In this document: piece after piece, positions 7,412 through 15,391 of the stretch | Numbering within the stretch: position 1 is the stretch's first letter | How the letters are laid out: the number at the start of each line of letters is the position of its first letter | Assembly (NCBI GenBank): GCA_958296105.1 | Contig: OY282441.1 | Span: forward strand, 1,399,800-1,463,799 | Reading direction: 5' to 3' | Length of the DNA: 64,000 bases | From: an uncultured Dehalococcoidia bacterium | GTDB taxonomy: Bacteria > Chloroflexota > Dehalococcoidia > Lucifugimonadales > UBA1123 | The notes under the pieces: generated by a model | The model's input: only the letters and a program-made list of their open reading frames with translations | Database searches by the model: none | What the model was told of the DNA's origin: nothing | Translations under genes and position numbers: made by a program

Positions 7412-9079
7412 ATGACCATCGACGCAGCAACCGCGATAGCCAGAATCCTGAAGCAGGAGGGGATCGAGTGGGTTTCCACCTTCCCAGTCTGCCGCGTGAA
7501 CAACGCGCTCGGACGCGAGGGCGTGCCTATGGTGATGATGCGAGACGACCGCTACGCCATCGCGCTCGCGGACGGGTTCTCTCGCGCCACCGGCGGCGAG
7601 CGCATCGGCGTATGCACGGTGCAGGGCGGCACGAACGCGGCGGGGATACAGGTCGCCTACGCGGGACTGGCGCAGGCATACGAGGACGGCTCGCCCATCC
7701 TGTGCATCACGGACGGGATCCCGGCGGGCAGCTCGGAGAATACGCAGTTCGACGTCTCCGCCAGCCTGAAGTCCGTCACCAAGTGGTACGGCTACATAGA
7801 CAGGCCGGCGCGCGTCCCGGAGTTCATGCGCCGCGCCTTCACGATGCTCAGGAGCGGCAGGCCGGGGCCAGTCGTCCTGTCCGTCCCAGACCCATCGGGG
7901 GAGTACGACGAGAGCGCGGATCCGTACACGCCAGTCAGGGGGTGGAAGTCCGCCCCAGACCCCGAAGACGTGTCCGCCGCCGTGGATCTGCTGCTGGAAG
8001 CGGTCAGCCCTCTCGTATATGCAGGCGAGGGCGTCATATACGCCGGCGCTTCGGAGGAGCTGAGGGCATTCGTCGAGCTGCTCAACGCGCCCGTCATAAC
8101 GACGCTCAAGTCGAAGGGAGCGTTCCCCGAAGACCATCCGCTGTTCGTCGGAGTTCGGGGCGACCACACAATCGAGTACCTGTCCAAGAGCGACGTCATC
8201 ATCGCCATCGGCTCCAGCCTGTCGCCGGGGCGCTTCAGCCACGCGATCCCGGAAGCGGCGAGCAAGACCATCATCCAGTGCAATCTCGACGAGCTGCACG
8301 TCAACCGCATCTACCCCACCGCGCACGCCGTACTAGGGGACGCGCGCCTGACGCTGCGCGCGCTGTGCGGCGAGGTGTCCGAGCGCACGTCGGGCAAGGG
8401 CAGGAGCGCGGGCGGCGTGACGGAAGAGATAGCGGCGGCGCGCGAGTCGGGTCTCGCTCCGTACCAAAAGCCGATGGCGTCCGAGGAGACGCCCATCAAC
8501 CCGTACCGAGTCTATGGCGACATGATGAAGGTTCTCGACCCGTACAACTCGTTCGTCACTCACGACTCGGGCAACACGCGCGACCAGCTCAGCACCGTGT
8601 ACGACACGCTCATTCCGCGCGGCTTCCTCGGCTGGGGCAACGTCTCCACGCTCGGCTTCAGCTTGGCGTCCACGATGGGCGCGAAGATGGCGTTTCCCGA
8701 GCGCCAGTGCGTGGCGGTCACCGGCGACGCCGGGGTTGGCTACATGCTGGGCAACCTCGAAGTGACGGTGCGCGAGAGCATCGGAATCACCGTGGCGCAC
8801 ATCAGCAACGGCGGCTTCGCGGGGTACGGACCGGGCTTCTGGGGCGCGGGACACGACCCATACACCCACGTTGTGCTAGGCCCGGACGAGGTGGACATGT
8901 CGAAGGTCATCGGCGAGCTTGGGCTTCATTCGGAGCGCGTGACGGAAGCCGACGAAGTGGCCCCTGCGCTCGAACGCGCTCTCGCCGCCAACGGTCAGGG
9001 GCAGCCTGCATACATCGAGTTCATCTGCCGCCAGTATCCGATCTACGGCGGATGGGCGCCGAGCAGCCTGGCGCACTGA
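7412..9079 (+). CDS. Thiamine diphosphate-dependent enzyme, acetolactate synthase-like
   Basis: The start at 7412 (MTIDAATAIARILKQEGI) gives 555 residues with the three-domain layout of the AHAS/benzoylformate decarboxylase superfamily: Pyr domain 1-165, central domain about 185-320 and PP domain about 365-545. The diphosphate/Mg site is GDAGVGYM to NGGFAGYG. Where AHAS has R-H-E-Q before ADGYARATG, this protein has RDDRYAIALADGFSRATG, so the catalytic Glu of most members is Asp or is shifted. Substrate is uncertain: carboligase, decarboxylase or oxalyl-CoA-type are all possible. It is cytoplasmic, likely a dimer or tetramer. Confidence 0.85.
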   Translation: MTIDAATAIARILKQEGIEWVSTFPVCRVNNALGREGVPMVMMRDDRYAIALADGFSRATGGERIGVCTVQGGTNAAGIQVAYAGLAQAYEDGSPILCITDGIPAGSSENTQFDVSASLKSVTKWYGYIDRPARVPEFMRRAFTMLRSGRPGPVVLSVPDPSGEYDESADPYTPVRGWKSAPDPEDVSAAVDLLLEAVSPLVYAGEGVIYAGASEELRAFVELLNAPVITTLKSKGAFPEDHPLFVGVRGDHTIEYLSKSDVIIAIGSSLSPGRFSHAIPEAASKTIIQCNLDELHVNRIYPTAHAVLGDARLTLRALCGEVSERTSGKGRSAGGVTEEIAAARESGLAPYQKPMASEETPINPYRVYGDMMKVLDPYNSFVTHDSGNTRDQLSTVYDTLIPRGFLGWGNVSTLGFSLASTMGAKMAFPERQCVAVTGDAGVGYMLGNLEVTVRESIGITVAHISNGGFAGYGPGFWGAGHDPYTHVVLGPDEVDMSKVIGELGLHSERVTEADEVAPALERALAANGQGQPAYIEFICRQYPIYGGWAPSSLAH

Positions 9080-9119
9080 GGACATGCCGCATGATATCGC
9101 TCCGAGATGGACGAATCAG

Positions 9120-9156
9120 CCGTTCGGACGTCCGCTCTCTGGCGATCTCCGAACGG
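9120..9156 (+). promoter_or_regulatory. 9-bp hairpin abutting the ribosome site of the LRR gene
   Basis: CCGTTCGGA (9120-9128) pairs exactly with TCCGAACGG (9148-9156) across 19 bases. The last two bases of the right arm are the first two of the GGAGGT Shine-Dalgarno site for the TTG start at 9166. It could modulate translation or end upstream transcripts. Confidence 0.4.
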
Positions 9157-9165
9157 AGGTGACTC

Positions 9166-9993
9166 TTGGGCTTCGGGGGTGATTCGTGGTCTCGCAGCTT
9201 CGTCATCGCGCAGGCGGTGATAGTAGTCGCCATCCTGTCGGTCGCGCTGCTGGCCAGATTCGTGGTGGATATATCGCCTGCGCCGCCGACTCGGGAGGCT
9301 CCGACTGCGGGGTTCGCGCTCGCTCCGCGCTCCGACATCGCGCCTGTGGCGTGTCCGGGCGGGCTTTCGGGCGGCTATCCGCTCGCGGGGCGCGATCTCG
9401 GCGCGGACTGCGCGGCTCTGCTGACGGCGAAAGCCGAGCTTGCGGGCGGCGCTGCCCTAAACTGGAGCGCGGACGAGCCGATTACGGAGTGGGACGGAAT
9501 ATCGCTCGGCGGCGACCCGCTCAGGGTGACGGCGATATATCTCACGTCTAAGGGACTCAGCGGCGTCATACCCATGTCTCTGGCGGAGCTTTCGGGCCTG
9601 CGCGGGCTGCATCTGTACGGCAACGATCTGAGCGGTTCGATCCCTGCGGAGCTCGGGCGTCTGGGGAATCTGAGAACGCTGGACGTGGGCGGCAACCGTC
9701 TCGCGGGCGGCATCCCCGCAGAGCTGAGCCGGCTCGAACTCCTGATGTGGCTGGACGTGGGCGACAATCGTCTGGTCGGCCCACTGCCCGCCGCGCTCGC
9801 GGACATGGAGAACATGGAGTGGCTGGTCATAGCCGGAAACGAGCTGGTCGGCTCCGTGACGGAGACGCTCGAAGGGATGTCCAAACTCGCCTACCTCGAC
9901 CTGAGCGACACGCTGCTCACGGGCTGCATCCCCGCCGCGCTGAGAGAGGTGGACGGATTCCTGGGCGGCTTGCCAATCTGCGCCGACAGGTGA
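9166..9993 (+). CDS. Membrane-anchored leucine-rich-repeat protein (plant-type LRR)
   Basis: A TTG start with GGAGGTGA five bases upstream gives 275 residues. Residues about 12-35 are a hydrophobic anchor (VIAQAVIVVAILSVALLARFVV) facing the outside. A Cys-containing cap (VACPGG, DCAALLTAK) precedes about six LRRs of the form L-x-x-L-x-L-x-x-N-x-L-x-G-x-I-P-x-E-L, for example LRGLHLYGNDLSGSIPAEL and LRTLDVGGNRLAGGIPAEL. The pattern ends with GCIPAALREVDGFLGGLPIC. Such proteins are surface binding scaffolds; the ligand is unknown. It converges with the DUF3352 gene with 14 bases between stops. Confidence 0.85.
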   Translation: MGFGGDSWSRSFVIAQAVIVVAILSVALLARFVVDISPAPPTREAPTAGFALAPRSDIAPVACPGGLSGGYPLAGRDLGADCAALLTAKAELAGGAALNWSADEPITEWDGISLGGDPLRVTAIYLTSKGLSGVIPMSLAELSGLRGLHLYGNDLSGSIPAELGRLGNLRTLDVGGNRLAGGIPAELSRLELLMWLDVGDNRLVGPLPAALADMENMEWLVIAGNELVGSVTETLEGMSKLAYLDLSDTLLTGCIPAALREVDGFLGGLPICADR

Positions 9994-10007
9994 GCGAATA
10001 GAAGCGG

Positions 10008-11780
10008 CTAACTGTCCGGGAAGAGCGTTAGGGACAGCGTGATCCTGTCGAAACCGTCCGCCTCGCCGAAGCTGGCGGCGACTGCGCCGGCAACGAGTTT
10101 CAGCGCCGCGTACTGATCTCGGCTCAGCCCCGCGTCGTCTCTGTTGGTGTTCTCCACTATGCGCCGCAGGTCTGCGTACAGCAGCCACTGGCGATCGGCG
10201 GGCAGATGGGAGACGGCGCGGCGGTACTCCGAGTCGGAAGAGAGGCTGTCCCCACCCCCGCTCTGCGCGGCCACTGCGTCTTCCAGCGCGCGCCGCGTGG
10301 TCCCGACTGTCATGTATCCATCATTGAAGACTATGCCCGGCTCGTACTGCGTTCCTTCGAGGGGATACACGAGCGCGGGGCGCTCCGCTCCGACATCGAC
10401 CTCGTCCAAGCGAAATCCCGCCACTTCGGTCAGGTCGTCCACCGTGTCCCGAAGGTCTTGCTCGGCGGCGTCTTTGTAGGACAGCGCGGCTGCGGCGCGG
10501 ATCGGGACTTGTGAAGCGTCTTCGTTCACAGCCCTGAAGTCGAACTCTTCGATGGAGAGTACGAGCTGGCCGCTGAGCAGGTCGAGGAGGTCGGATTCGA
10601 TGTCTATGCCGGTTAGGTCGTCCAGTCCGTCCAGTCCGTAGTCCAGCAGATCGGCGAAGGTGGAGTCTCTGTCCAATCCTCCTATTTCGTCCATGAAGGA
10701 CACTAGCAGCTCGTATTGAGGGCAAGTTTCCAGAAAGTCGTTCAAGTCGTAGTCTGCCAAGATAGACCTGTAGCTGTCTAGGGCGGGGTCGAACGACAGT
10801 GACAGGAAGCCCATCGTGTCGTCTGGCAGGATCGCGGCGGCGTCCGACAGATCGGGCGGGTCGGGCAGATCTAGACTGTCCGAGCTGGGCGAAACAAAGT
10901 CCATGACTATGCCGCGCTCGACCCATCCCAGCGACCCCGCCATCCAATCCGGCGCGGGGAGGAGTTCATCGAGGCAGTTTTCGTAGGAATACGCATCGAC
11001 GAGAAACCATGTTTCGAACAGCTCGCCGATCAGCTCCTCGTAGTCTACGTACACCGACGCGAATCGGCGTGAGGGCATGGCGGCGCGAGCTTCTTGGAAG
11101 CGGTCGTGGGCGGCTAGCGTTCGCTCTGTCTCTCCAGCGACGCGCCTCAGCACGTCGTCCATGGCGTCGCGAGTCGTGGCGAACACCAGCAGGTCTTCGG
11201 ACAGCGCGTATATCTGGTTCGCGCTCTCATCCTCCCAGACGTCGAAATCGCCTTCGGAGTCACGGCGGAAGTCCGCGCCTTCCGTATCTTCCGCGTAGTC
11301 CAGCCAGTCGTCCATGAAGTCGGCGGCGGCGCGGTCACGGACGTCAATCGTCATCGCCACTTCCGCCACTCCGGAGGGTGTGTCGAGATCGAACAGCGCG
11401 AACGACAACTCTTCGCCTATCCAGGGCAGCACGTCATCTTCGAAGTCTATCCCGATCTCGTCTTCGAGATCGTCAAGCGAGTCGTCCATCTGATCCTCGA
11501 AGGCGTCCATCTCGCGGAATCGGCTGAATATGTCGATCATGTCTCCACGCTGGCCTTCTCCGGGGTCGAGTGTCAGCCAGAAGTAGGCGAGAACGCTGGG
11601 AGGATAGTATCTTGCCGAATGTTCCGGTGGGGACGTCGATGAGAATGGACCGATACCGAAATAGACGGACGCTCCAATCGCTATCACCAAGACTACAGCC
11701 GCGAACATGACTCCGACTATCTTTACAATCACCGAATTCATCTCCCGACAGCACAGGCGAAAAGTCCGAACGCGCGCCAT
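10008..11780 (-). CDS. DUF3352 family membrane-anchored protein
   Basis: The 590-residue product has one N-terminal transmembrane segment (about 19-42, IVKIVGVMFAAVVLVIAIGA) and a long outside region. DUF3352 features include YYPPSVLAYFWLTLDPGEGQ, an acidic stretch (DDSLDDLEDEIGIDF), then LPWIGEELSFALFD and a second half with GFLSLSFDPALDSYRSIL. No enzyme motif is visible. DUF3352 proteins occur in cyanobacteria and Chloroflexota without known function. The first ATG lacks a Shine-Dalgarno site. A second ATG at 11741 (MNSVIVKIVG) has GGGAG right against it, so the start is uncertain. It is divergent from the methyltransferase gene. Confidence 0.75.
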   Translation of the reverse strand: MARVRTFRLCCREMNSVIVKIVGVMFAAVVLVIAIGASVYFGIGPFSSTSPPEHSARYYPPSVLAYFWLTLDPGEGQRGDMIDIFSRFREMDAFEDQMDDSLDDLEDEIGIDFEDDVLPWIGEELSFALFDLDTPSGVAEVAMTIDVRDRAAADFMDDWLDYAEDTEGADFRRDSEGDFDVWEDESANQIYALSEDLLVFATTRDAMDDVLRRVAGETERTLAAHDRFQEARAAMPSRRFASVYVDYEELIGELFETWFLVDAYSYENCLDELLPAPDWMAGSLGWVERGIVMDFVSPSSDSLDLPDPPDLSDAAAILPDDTMGFLSLSFDPALDSYRSILADYDLNDFLETCPQYELLVSFMDEIGGLDRDSTFADLLDYGLDGLDDLTGIDIESDLLDLLSGQLVLSIEEFDFRAVNEDASQVPIRAAAALSYKDAAEQDLRDTVDDLTEVAGFRLDEVDVGAERPALVYPLEGTQYEPGIVFNDGYMTVGTTRRALEDAVAAQSGGGDSLSSDSEYRRAVSHLPADRQWLLYADLRRIVENTNRDDAGLSRDQYAALKLVAGAVAASFGEADGFDRITLSLTLFPDS

Positions 11781-11951
11781 GATACCGCATATCGTTGGGG
11801 AATGTCTGCCAAGCGCGCCGCGAGAGGTCTTTCTCCAGAAACTGGCATACCCGGGCGGCGGTCGTTCCTCATGTACGGTTCATGTCTGCTCGGAAGATGC
11901 GCTCTTGCAGGCTGCGCCGCGCGCGATTCTGTGCTTCCTGCGCGCAAATGC

Positions 11952-11957
11952 TATAAT
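11952..11957 (+). promoter_or_regulatory. -10 box TATAAT for the methyltransferase operon
   Basis: A consensus TATAAT lies 45 bases before the ATG at 12003. No good -35 hexamer is seen at 16-18 bases, so an activator or another sigma contact may be needed. AGGAGAGG precedes the start. Confidence 0.5.
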
Positions 11958-12002
11958 GTCTTAAGGGCAGGCAGCACGAACACATATTTTAGGAGAGGCG
12001 AC

Positions 12003-12821
12003 ATGGCATCCAGAGACTTCTCGTTCGCCACATTTTCGCAAAATCCCTTCTACGAGGCGCTCAACGCCAGGCTCGTGGCGATGGCGGAGCCGTCTTCCGG
12101 ACAGCGCATCGTGGATCTTGCCTGTGGAACGGGCGGTGTCACCAAGCTAATCTTGGAGCAGCTCAAAGGCGCGCGCGATTCGGCGATCATCGCCGTGGAT
12201 CACTCCGCCTTCGCGCTCAAGCAGGCTATGGAGGAGCTGAAGGCGCACCGCGACAGCGCCGTCCAGTTCGTCCAGAGCCAGGTCGAGCAGGTGTCGGAAT
12301 CGCTCAAGGAGCGCGCGGACACCGTCATCTTCTGCAACGCCATCCACTACATACCGGACAAGGACAATCTGGTGGTGGAGATATCGAAGGCGCTCAACCC
12401 CGGCGGGAAGTTCGCGTTCAACACCTCGTTCTACGAGGGCGGGCAGGTGCCGGAGTCGCTCCAGTTCTACCGCAAGTGGATGTTCAAGTCGGCGCGCGCG
12501 CTGCGGCGGGAGTACGGCCTATCCCCCCGACGGGCGGACAAGGTCGAATCCAGAAAGCACCTCACGCCAGACGAGTACCGCGAGCTTCTGGAGCGCAACA
12601 ACTTCAAGGTGGTGCGTCAGGTGGAAGATACCGTGATGGTGCCGATCGAGGGCTGGCTGGACATCAGCACCTTCGAGGACTTCATAATCGGCACTATGCC
12701 CGGAGTTCCGCTAAAGGAAGCCAGCGCCTCGCTCCAGACCGGCGTTCAGCAGACGTTCGAGGAGATGAACATTACCCACGTTCCGCGCAACTGGCTGGAT
12801 ATCGTGGCGGTGCGCGTCTAG
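12003..12821 (+). CDS. Class I SAM-dependent methyltransferase
   Basis: The ATG at 12003 follows AGGAGAGG; the frame is open farther upstream but that part overlaps the promoter. The 272-residue product carries motif I RIVDLACGTGGVTKLIL (about 38-54), an acidic residue at IIAVDHSAFAL and motif IV ADTVIFCNAIHYIPD with post-motif LNPGGKFAFNTSF. This is the UbiE/Methyltransf_11 pattern used for small-molecule targets. The C-terminal half (LTPDEYRELLERNNFKVVRQ) is typical. The substrate is unknown. An ornithine cyclodeaminase-like gene starts 3 bases after the stop, so the two are probably translationally coupled. Confidence 0.85.
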   Translation: MASRDFSFATFSQNPFYEALNARLVAMAEPSSGQRIVDLACGTGGVTKLILEQLKGARDSAIIAVDHSAFALKQAMEELKAHRDSAVQFVQSQVEQVSESLKERADTVIFCNAIHYIPDKDNLVVEISKALNPGGKFAFNTSFYEGGQVPESLQFYRKWMFKSARALRREYGLSPRRADKVESRKHLTPDEYRELLERNNFKVVRQVEDTVMVPIEGWLDISTFEDFIIGTMPGVPLKEASASLQTGVQQTFEEMNITHVPRNWLDIVAVRV

Positions 12822-12824
12822 CCG

Positions 12825-13775
12825 TTGGCTCTCTACCTCACCGAACAGGACGTCGGCCGCCTTCTCGACATGGATGCTGCCATGCGCGCGGTGGAGTCTT
12901 CGCTGGTTCATCGCGCGGCGGGGAGCGCGCTGAACCAGCCCCGCCAACGGCTGACCGCCGGCCCGGATACACACGTCAACACCATGATGGCGGCGGACGG
13001 CGATCTGGGCGTCATGGGGTTCAAGACCTACACTCTAGCGGGCGGAGTCTATAGGTTCTTCGTACTTCTCTCGGACAGCCGCAGCGGGGATCTGCTGGCG
13101 ATCGTCGAGGCGAACCGGCTCGGTCAGTTGCGCACGGGCGCTGCCAGTGGAGTCGCAGCCAAGTTCATGGCGCGCGCGGAGTCTTCGAGGGTCGCGGTCA
13201 TAGGAAGCGGATTTCAGGCGCGCGCGCAGCTGGAAGCGGTCTGCAAGGCGCGCGATATCTCTCATGCCAGTGTCTACAGCCGCAGCGAGGCGAACCGAAG
13301 CGCCTACGCGGGGGAGATGACGGAGTATCTGGGCGTCCCAGTGACGCCGGCCGAGTCAGCGCGGCGGGCGGTCGAGGGCGCGGACGTGGTGATCACCATA
13401 ACCAGCTCGCGCGCGCCCGTGCTTATGGGCGAGTGGCTGGAGGCGGGGATGCACGTGACCGCAGCCGGGGGCGCGGATCCTTACGTGAGCGAGCTGGACG
13501 CCGCCGTTGTGGAGCGGGCGGACATCGTGGTCGTGGACGACCGCGAGCAGGCGAAGATCGAAGCGGGCGAGCTTATGATGCCAGCCTCGCGCGGGCTGTT
13601 CCTGTGGGATCATGCGGTCGAGCTTCACGACGTGGTTGGAGGCGATGTCAGCGGACGCGGACGCGCCGAAGACGTGACGCTGTTCAAGTCGCTCGGCATG
13701 GCGCTCTGGGATATCGCCGCCGCCAAGTCGGTCTACGACAGGGCCGCCGCCGAAGGCGTCGGGCGGAGGATGTGA
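12825..13775 (+). CDS. Ornithine cyclodeaminase/mu-crystallin family protein
   Basis: A TTG start 3 bases after the preceding stop gives 316 residues, the normal family length. It starts MALYLTEQDVGRLLDMDAAM. Motifs are PRQRL, NTMMAA, GVMGFKTYT (substrate-binding Lys), LLAIVEANRLGQLRTGAASG and the Rossmann segment VAVIGSGFQARAQLEAV with SVYSRSEAN. Family members deaminate and cyclise ornithine, reduce imines (ketimine reductase) or act as alanine or lysine dehydrogenases. The specific reaction cannot be told. Coupling to a methyltransferase suggests modification of one amino-acid-derived compound; that is inference. Confidence 0.88.
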   Translation: MALYLTEQDVGRLLDMDAAMRAVESSLVHRAAGSALNQPRQRLTAGPDTHVNTMMAADGDLGVMGFKTYTLAGGVYRFFVLLSDSRSGDLLAIVEANRLGQLRTGAASGVAAKFMARAESSRVAVIGSGFQARAQLEAVCKARDISHASVYSRSEANRSAYAGEMTEYLGVPVTPAESARRAVEGADVVITITSSRAPVLMGEWLEAGMHVTAAGGADPYVSELDAAVVERADIVVVDDREQAKIEAGELMMPASRGLFLWDHAVELHDVVGGDVSGRGRAEDVTLFKSLGMALWDIAAAKSVYDRAAAEGVGRRM

Positions 13776-13785
13776 GGAAAGCCGC

Positions 13786-14232
13786 TCACCCCCACAGCGT
13801 GGGCTTGAACACCATGAGGCAGAGCATCGCCAGAGCGGAGAGCGTCAGCGCGATCATCAGGATTCGGCTGCGCCTGTGGCCTGCGGCGTATGCGTCCGAA
13901 TCCGAGTCTCCAATGGCTATCTGACGCTTGAGCAGGCGGCTGTGGAATCCGCCGATTCCCATTACGACGATCCAGAGGAGGATGGACAGCTCTATCCACG
14001 GGGTACTCCACTCTCTGCCGGATTCGACGACTAGCCAAAGCCCGGTCAAGAGCGCTATCACGTAGGCGGGGATGGCGAGGCGCAGCTCCAACATCCTGAC
14101 CGTCTCCAGCGTATAGCCGCGCGATTCGGGGACGAGCGCCGCGCGGCGCAGCCAGAAGAAGTAGGATACGTTGATTCCGACTGCGCCTATCGCCCCGAGT
14201 ACGTGGAAGAACAGCAGTATCTCCCGGAGCAT
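13786..14232 (-). CDS. DUF2269-like integral membrane protein
   Basis: The 148-residue product has four hydrophobic segments: about 4-24 (LLFFHVLGAIGAVGINVSYF), 52-70, 84-101 and 125-142. It begins MLREILLFFHVLGAIGAVG, which fits the DUF2269 family with a conserved His in the first helix. The loop RRAALVPESRGYTLETVR is cytoplasmic or external. Function is unknown; related four-helix proteins carry haem or act in the respiratory membrane, but this is not shown here. It follows the FmdB gene by 3 bases in the same operon and converges with the ornithine cyclodeaminase-like gene. Confidence 0.7.
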   Translation of the reverse strand: MLREILLFFHVLGAIGAVGINVSYFFWLRRAALVPESRGYTLETVRMLELRLAIPAYVIALLTGLWLVVESGREWSTPWIELSILLWIVVMGIGGFHSRLLKRQIAIGDSDSDAYAAGHRRSRILMIALTLSALAMLCLMVFKPTLWG

Positions 14233-14235
14233 CGG

Positions 14236-14472
14236 TCATACCCCCATCGAGCAGGCGCAGCCGCCCGGTCCGCAGCCGCCGCAGCCGCCCGCGCCCGACA
14301 CCGCGCCGACAGCGCCGGATGCGTCCGAGCTGAACGCGGCAAAGACAGAGAGCCGCCGCTCCGAGTCTCCATCGCAGATCGGGCATGGCGCTTCATCGTC
14401 CATTCGGCTCATGGGGCGCAGCTTGTCGAACCTGTGGCTGCACGTGTTGCAGACGTACTCGTAGATGGGCAT
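14236..14472 (-). CDS. FmdB-type zinc-ribbon protein
   Basis: The 78-residue product begins MPIYEYVCNTCSHRFDKL, the classic FmdB/CxxC regulatory protein N-terminus. A second CPIC knuckle lies near residue 30, making a four-Cys zinc ribbon. The C-terminal tail is Gly/Cys-rich (GAGGCGGCGPGGCACSMGV), which may bind extra metal. FmdB-family proteins were named as putative regulators of formamidase; most have no proven function. It is the first gene of a two-gene leftward operon with the DUF2269 protein. Confidence 0.88.
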   Translation of the reverse strand: MPIYEYVCNTCSHRFDKLRPMSRMDDEAPCPICDGDSERRLSVFAAFSSDASGAVGAVSGAGGCGGCGPGGCACSMGV

Positions 14473-14685
14473 TTGGGCTATCCTCGATCAGAACTCTTTC
14501 CAAGACGTGTACACATTCTAGGTTCGGCGCTGCGCGCGGTCAACCAGAAAGTGGAAGGCGCATCGGATCCCAGCGGCGCGCTGGACTGCCGCTCCCGTCA
14601 GCCACGCTTGCCAAGCGGGAATCTCATCAATAAAATGCCCAGATAGAATATCCAAAAGCGCAGGCGCATAGCAGAGAGTCAGGAT

Positions 14686-15279
14686 ATGCCCGATCGGTGG
14701 AAGAAGTTTCATATACATCTGCCCAAGAATCATGGGTGGCGAACGTCCAAGCGCGGCAACAGCGTGTTCGTAGCCGACAGGGGCGCGGTGCAGTTCGAGT
14801 TCCCAAGGCCGTGGATAATCGAGCCGACCGACTGGGGATCCATCATGCTGCGCGACCATCCCCATCCGAACGAGAACGTTCGCATCGAAGTCTCGCTCAT
14901 CCAGCTCTACAACGCAGACGGAGTTCCGATTCGCAAGACCGGAGCCCCGGTGGACTGGGGCATTCCGCTGATCCACATGTACCTGAAAATGGTGCAGAAC
15001 GACCCTCGAGACATAATCGAGCGCGGAAAGCTGAACGAAGCCAACAGCCCCGAATTCGAAGCCGTGTGGCAGCAGATCGCGTATATGGATACTGAGGTGT
15101 GTCGTGAGATCCATTCCCGAACGTGCTTCGCCAGAGCGAACGGGGTGGTTGCAATTCTCACGCTGGACTTCTGGACCGAATACTCTTCTACGGCGTATCG
15201 CGTCTGGCGCGAGATGATGGGAACGCTGAAGGTGGGCGACTATATATCCGATCCGACTCTCTCATCGCGTATGAACTAG
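14686..15279 (+). CDS. Hypothetical protein, 197 residues
   Basis: ATG at 14686 with a modest GAGAGTCAGG site. The product starts MPDRWKKFHIHLPKNHGW and is rich in Trp, Tyr and Ile, with no signal peptide or membrane segment. The alternation in RGNSVFVADRGAVQFEFPRP, VRIEVSLIQLY and NGVVAILTLDFWTEY suggests a mainly beta fold. The pattern is loosely like proteins that assess a stress or damage response (a PsbP/DUF1795-like fold), but no motif fixes this. It stands alone between a leftward operon and a repeat element. Confidence 0.65.
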   Translation: MPDRWKKFHIHLPKNHGWRTSKRGNSVFVADRGAVQFEFPRPWIIEPTDWGSIMLRDHPHPNENVRIEVSLIQLYNADGVPIRKTGAPVDWGIPLIHMYLKMVQNDPRDIIERGKLNEANSPEFEAVWQQIAYMDTEVCREIHSRTCFARANGVVAILTLDFWTEYSSTAYRVWREMMGTLKVGDYISDPTLSSRMN

Positions 15280-15332
15280 GGCGTGTCCAGCTGGTTTTGA
15301 CTGATGGATTGGGGGAGTCACCCTCTCCCTAA

Positions 15333-15355
15333 CCCTCTCCCGTCAAGGGAGAGGG
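15333..15355. repeat. Dispersed palindromic repeat, copy 2
   Basis: CCCTCTCCC (15333-15341) and GGGAGAGGG (15347-15355) form a perfect 9-bp stem with a 5-base loop. A second CCCTCTCCC sits just upstream at 15321-15329. It lies between the 3' ends of two convergent genes, the usual place for REP-like elements. Confidence 0.7.
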
Positions 15356-15391
15356 GATGGCTTGGGGAACATGCCGATGTTCGCGCCTGCG

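Noticed and set aside
11802-12002. An N-terminal extension of the methyltransferase from 11802
   Set aside because: The extension covers the TATAAT box and ribosome site, and the family begins near MASRDFSFATFSQ.
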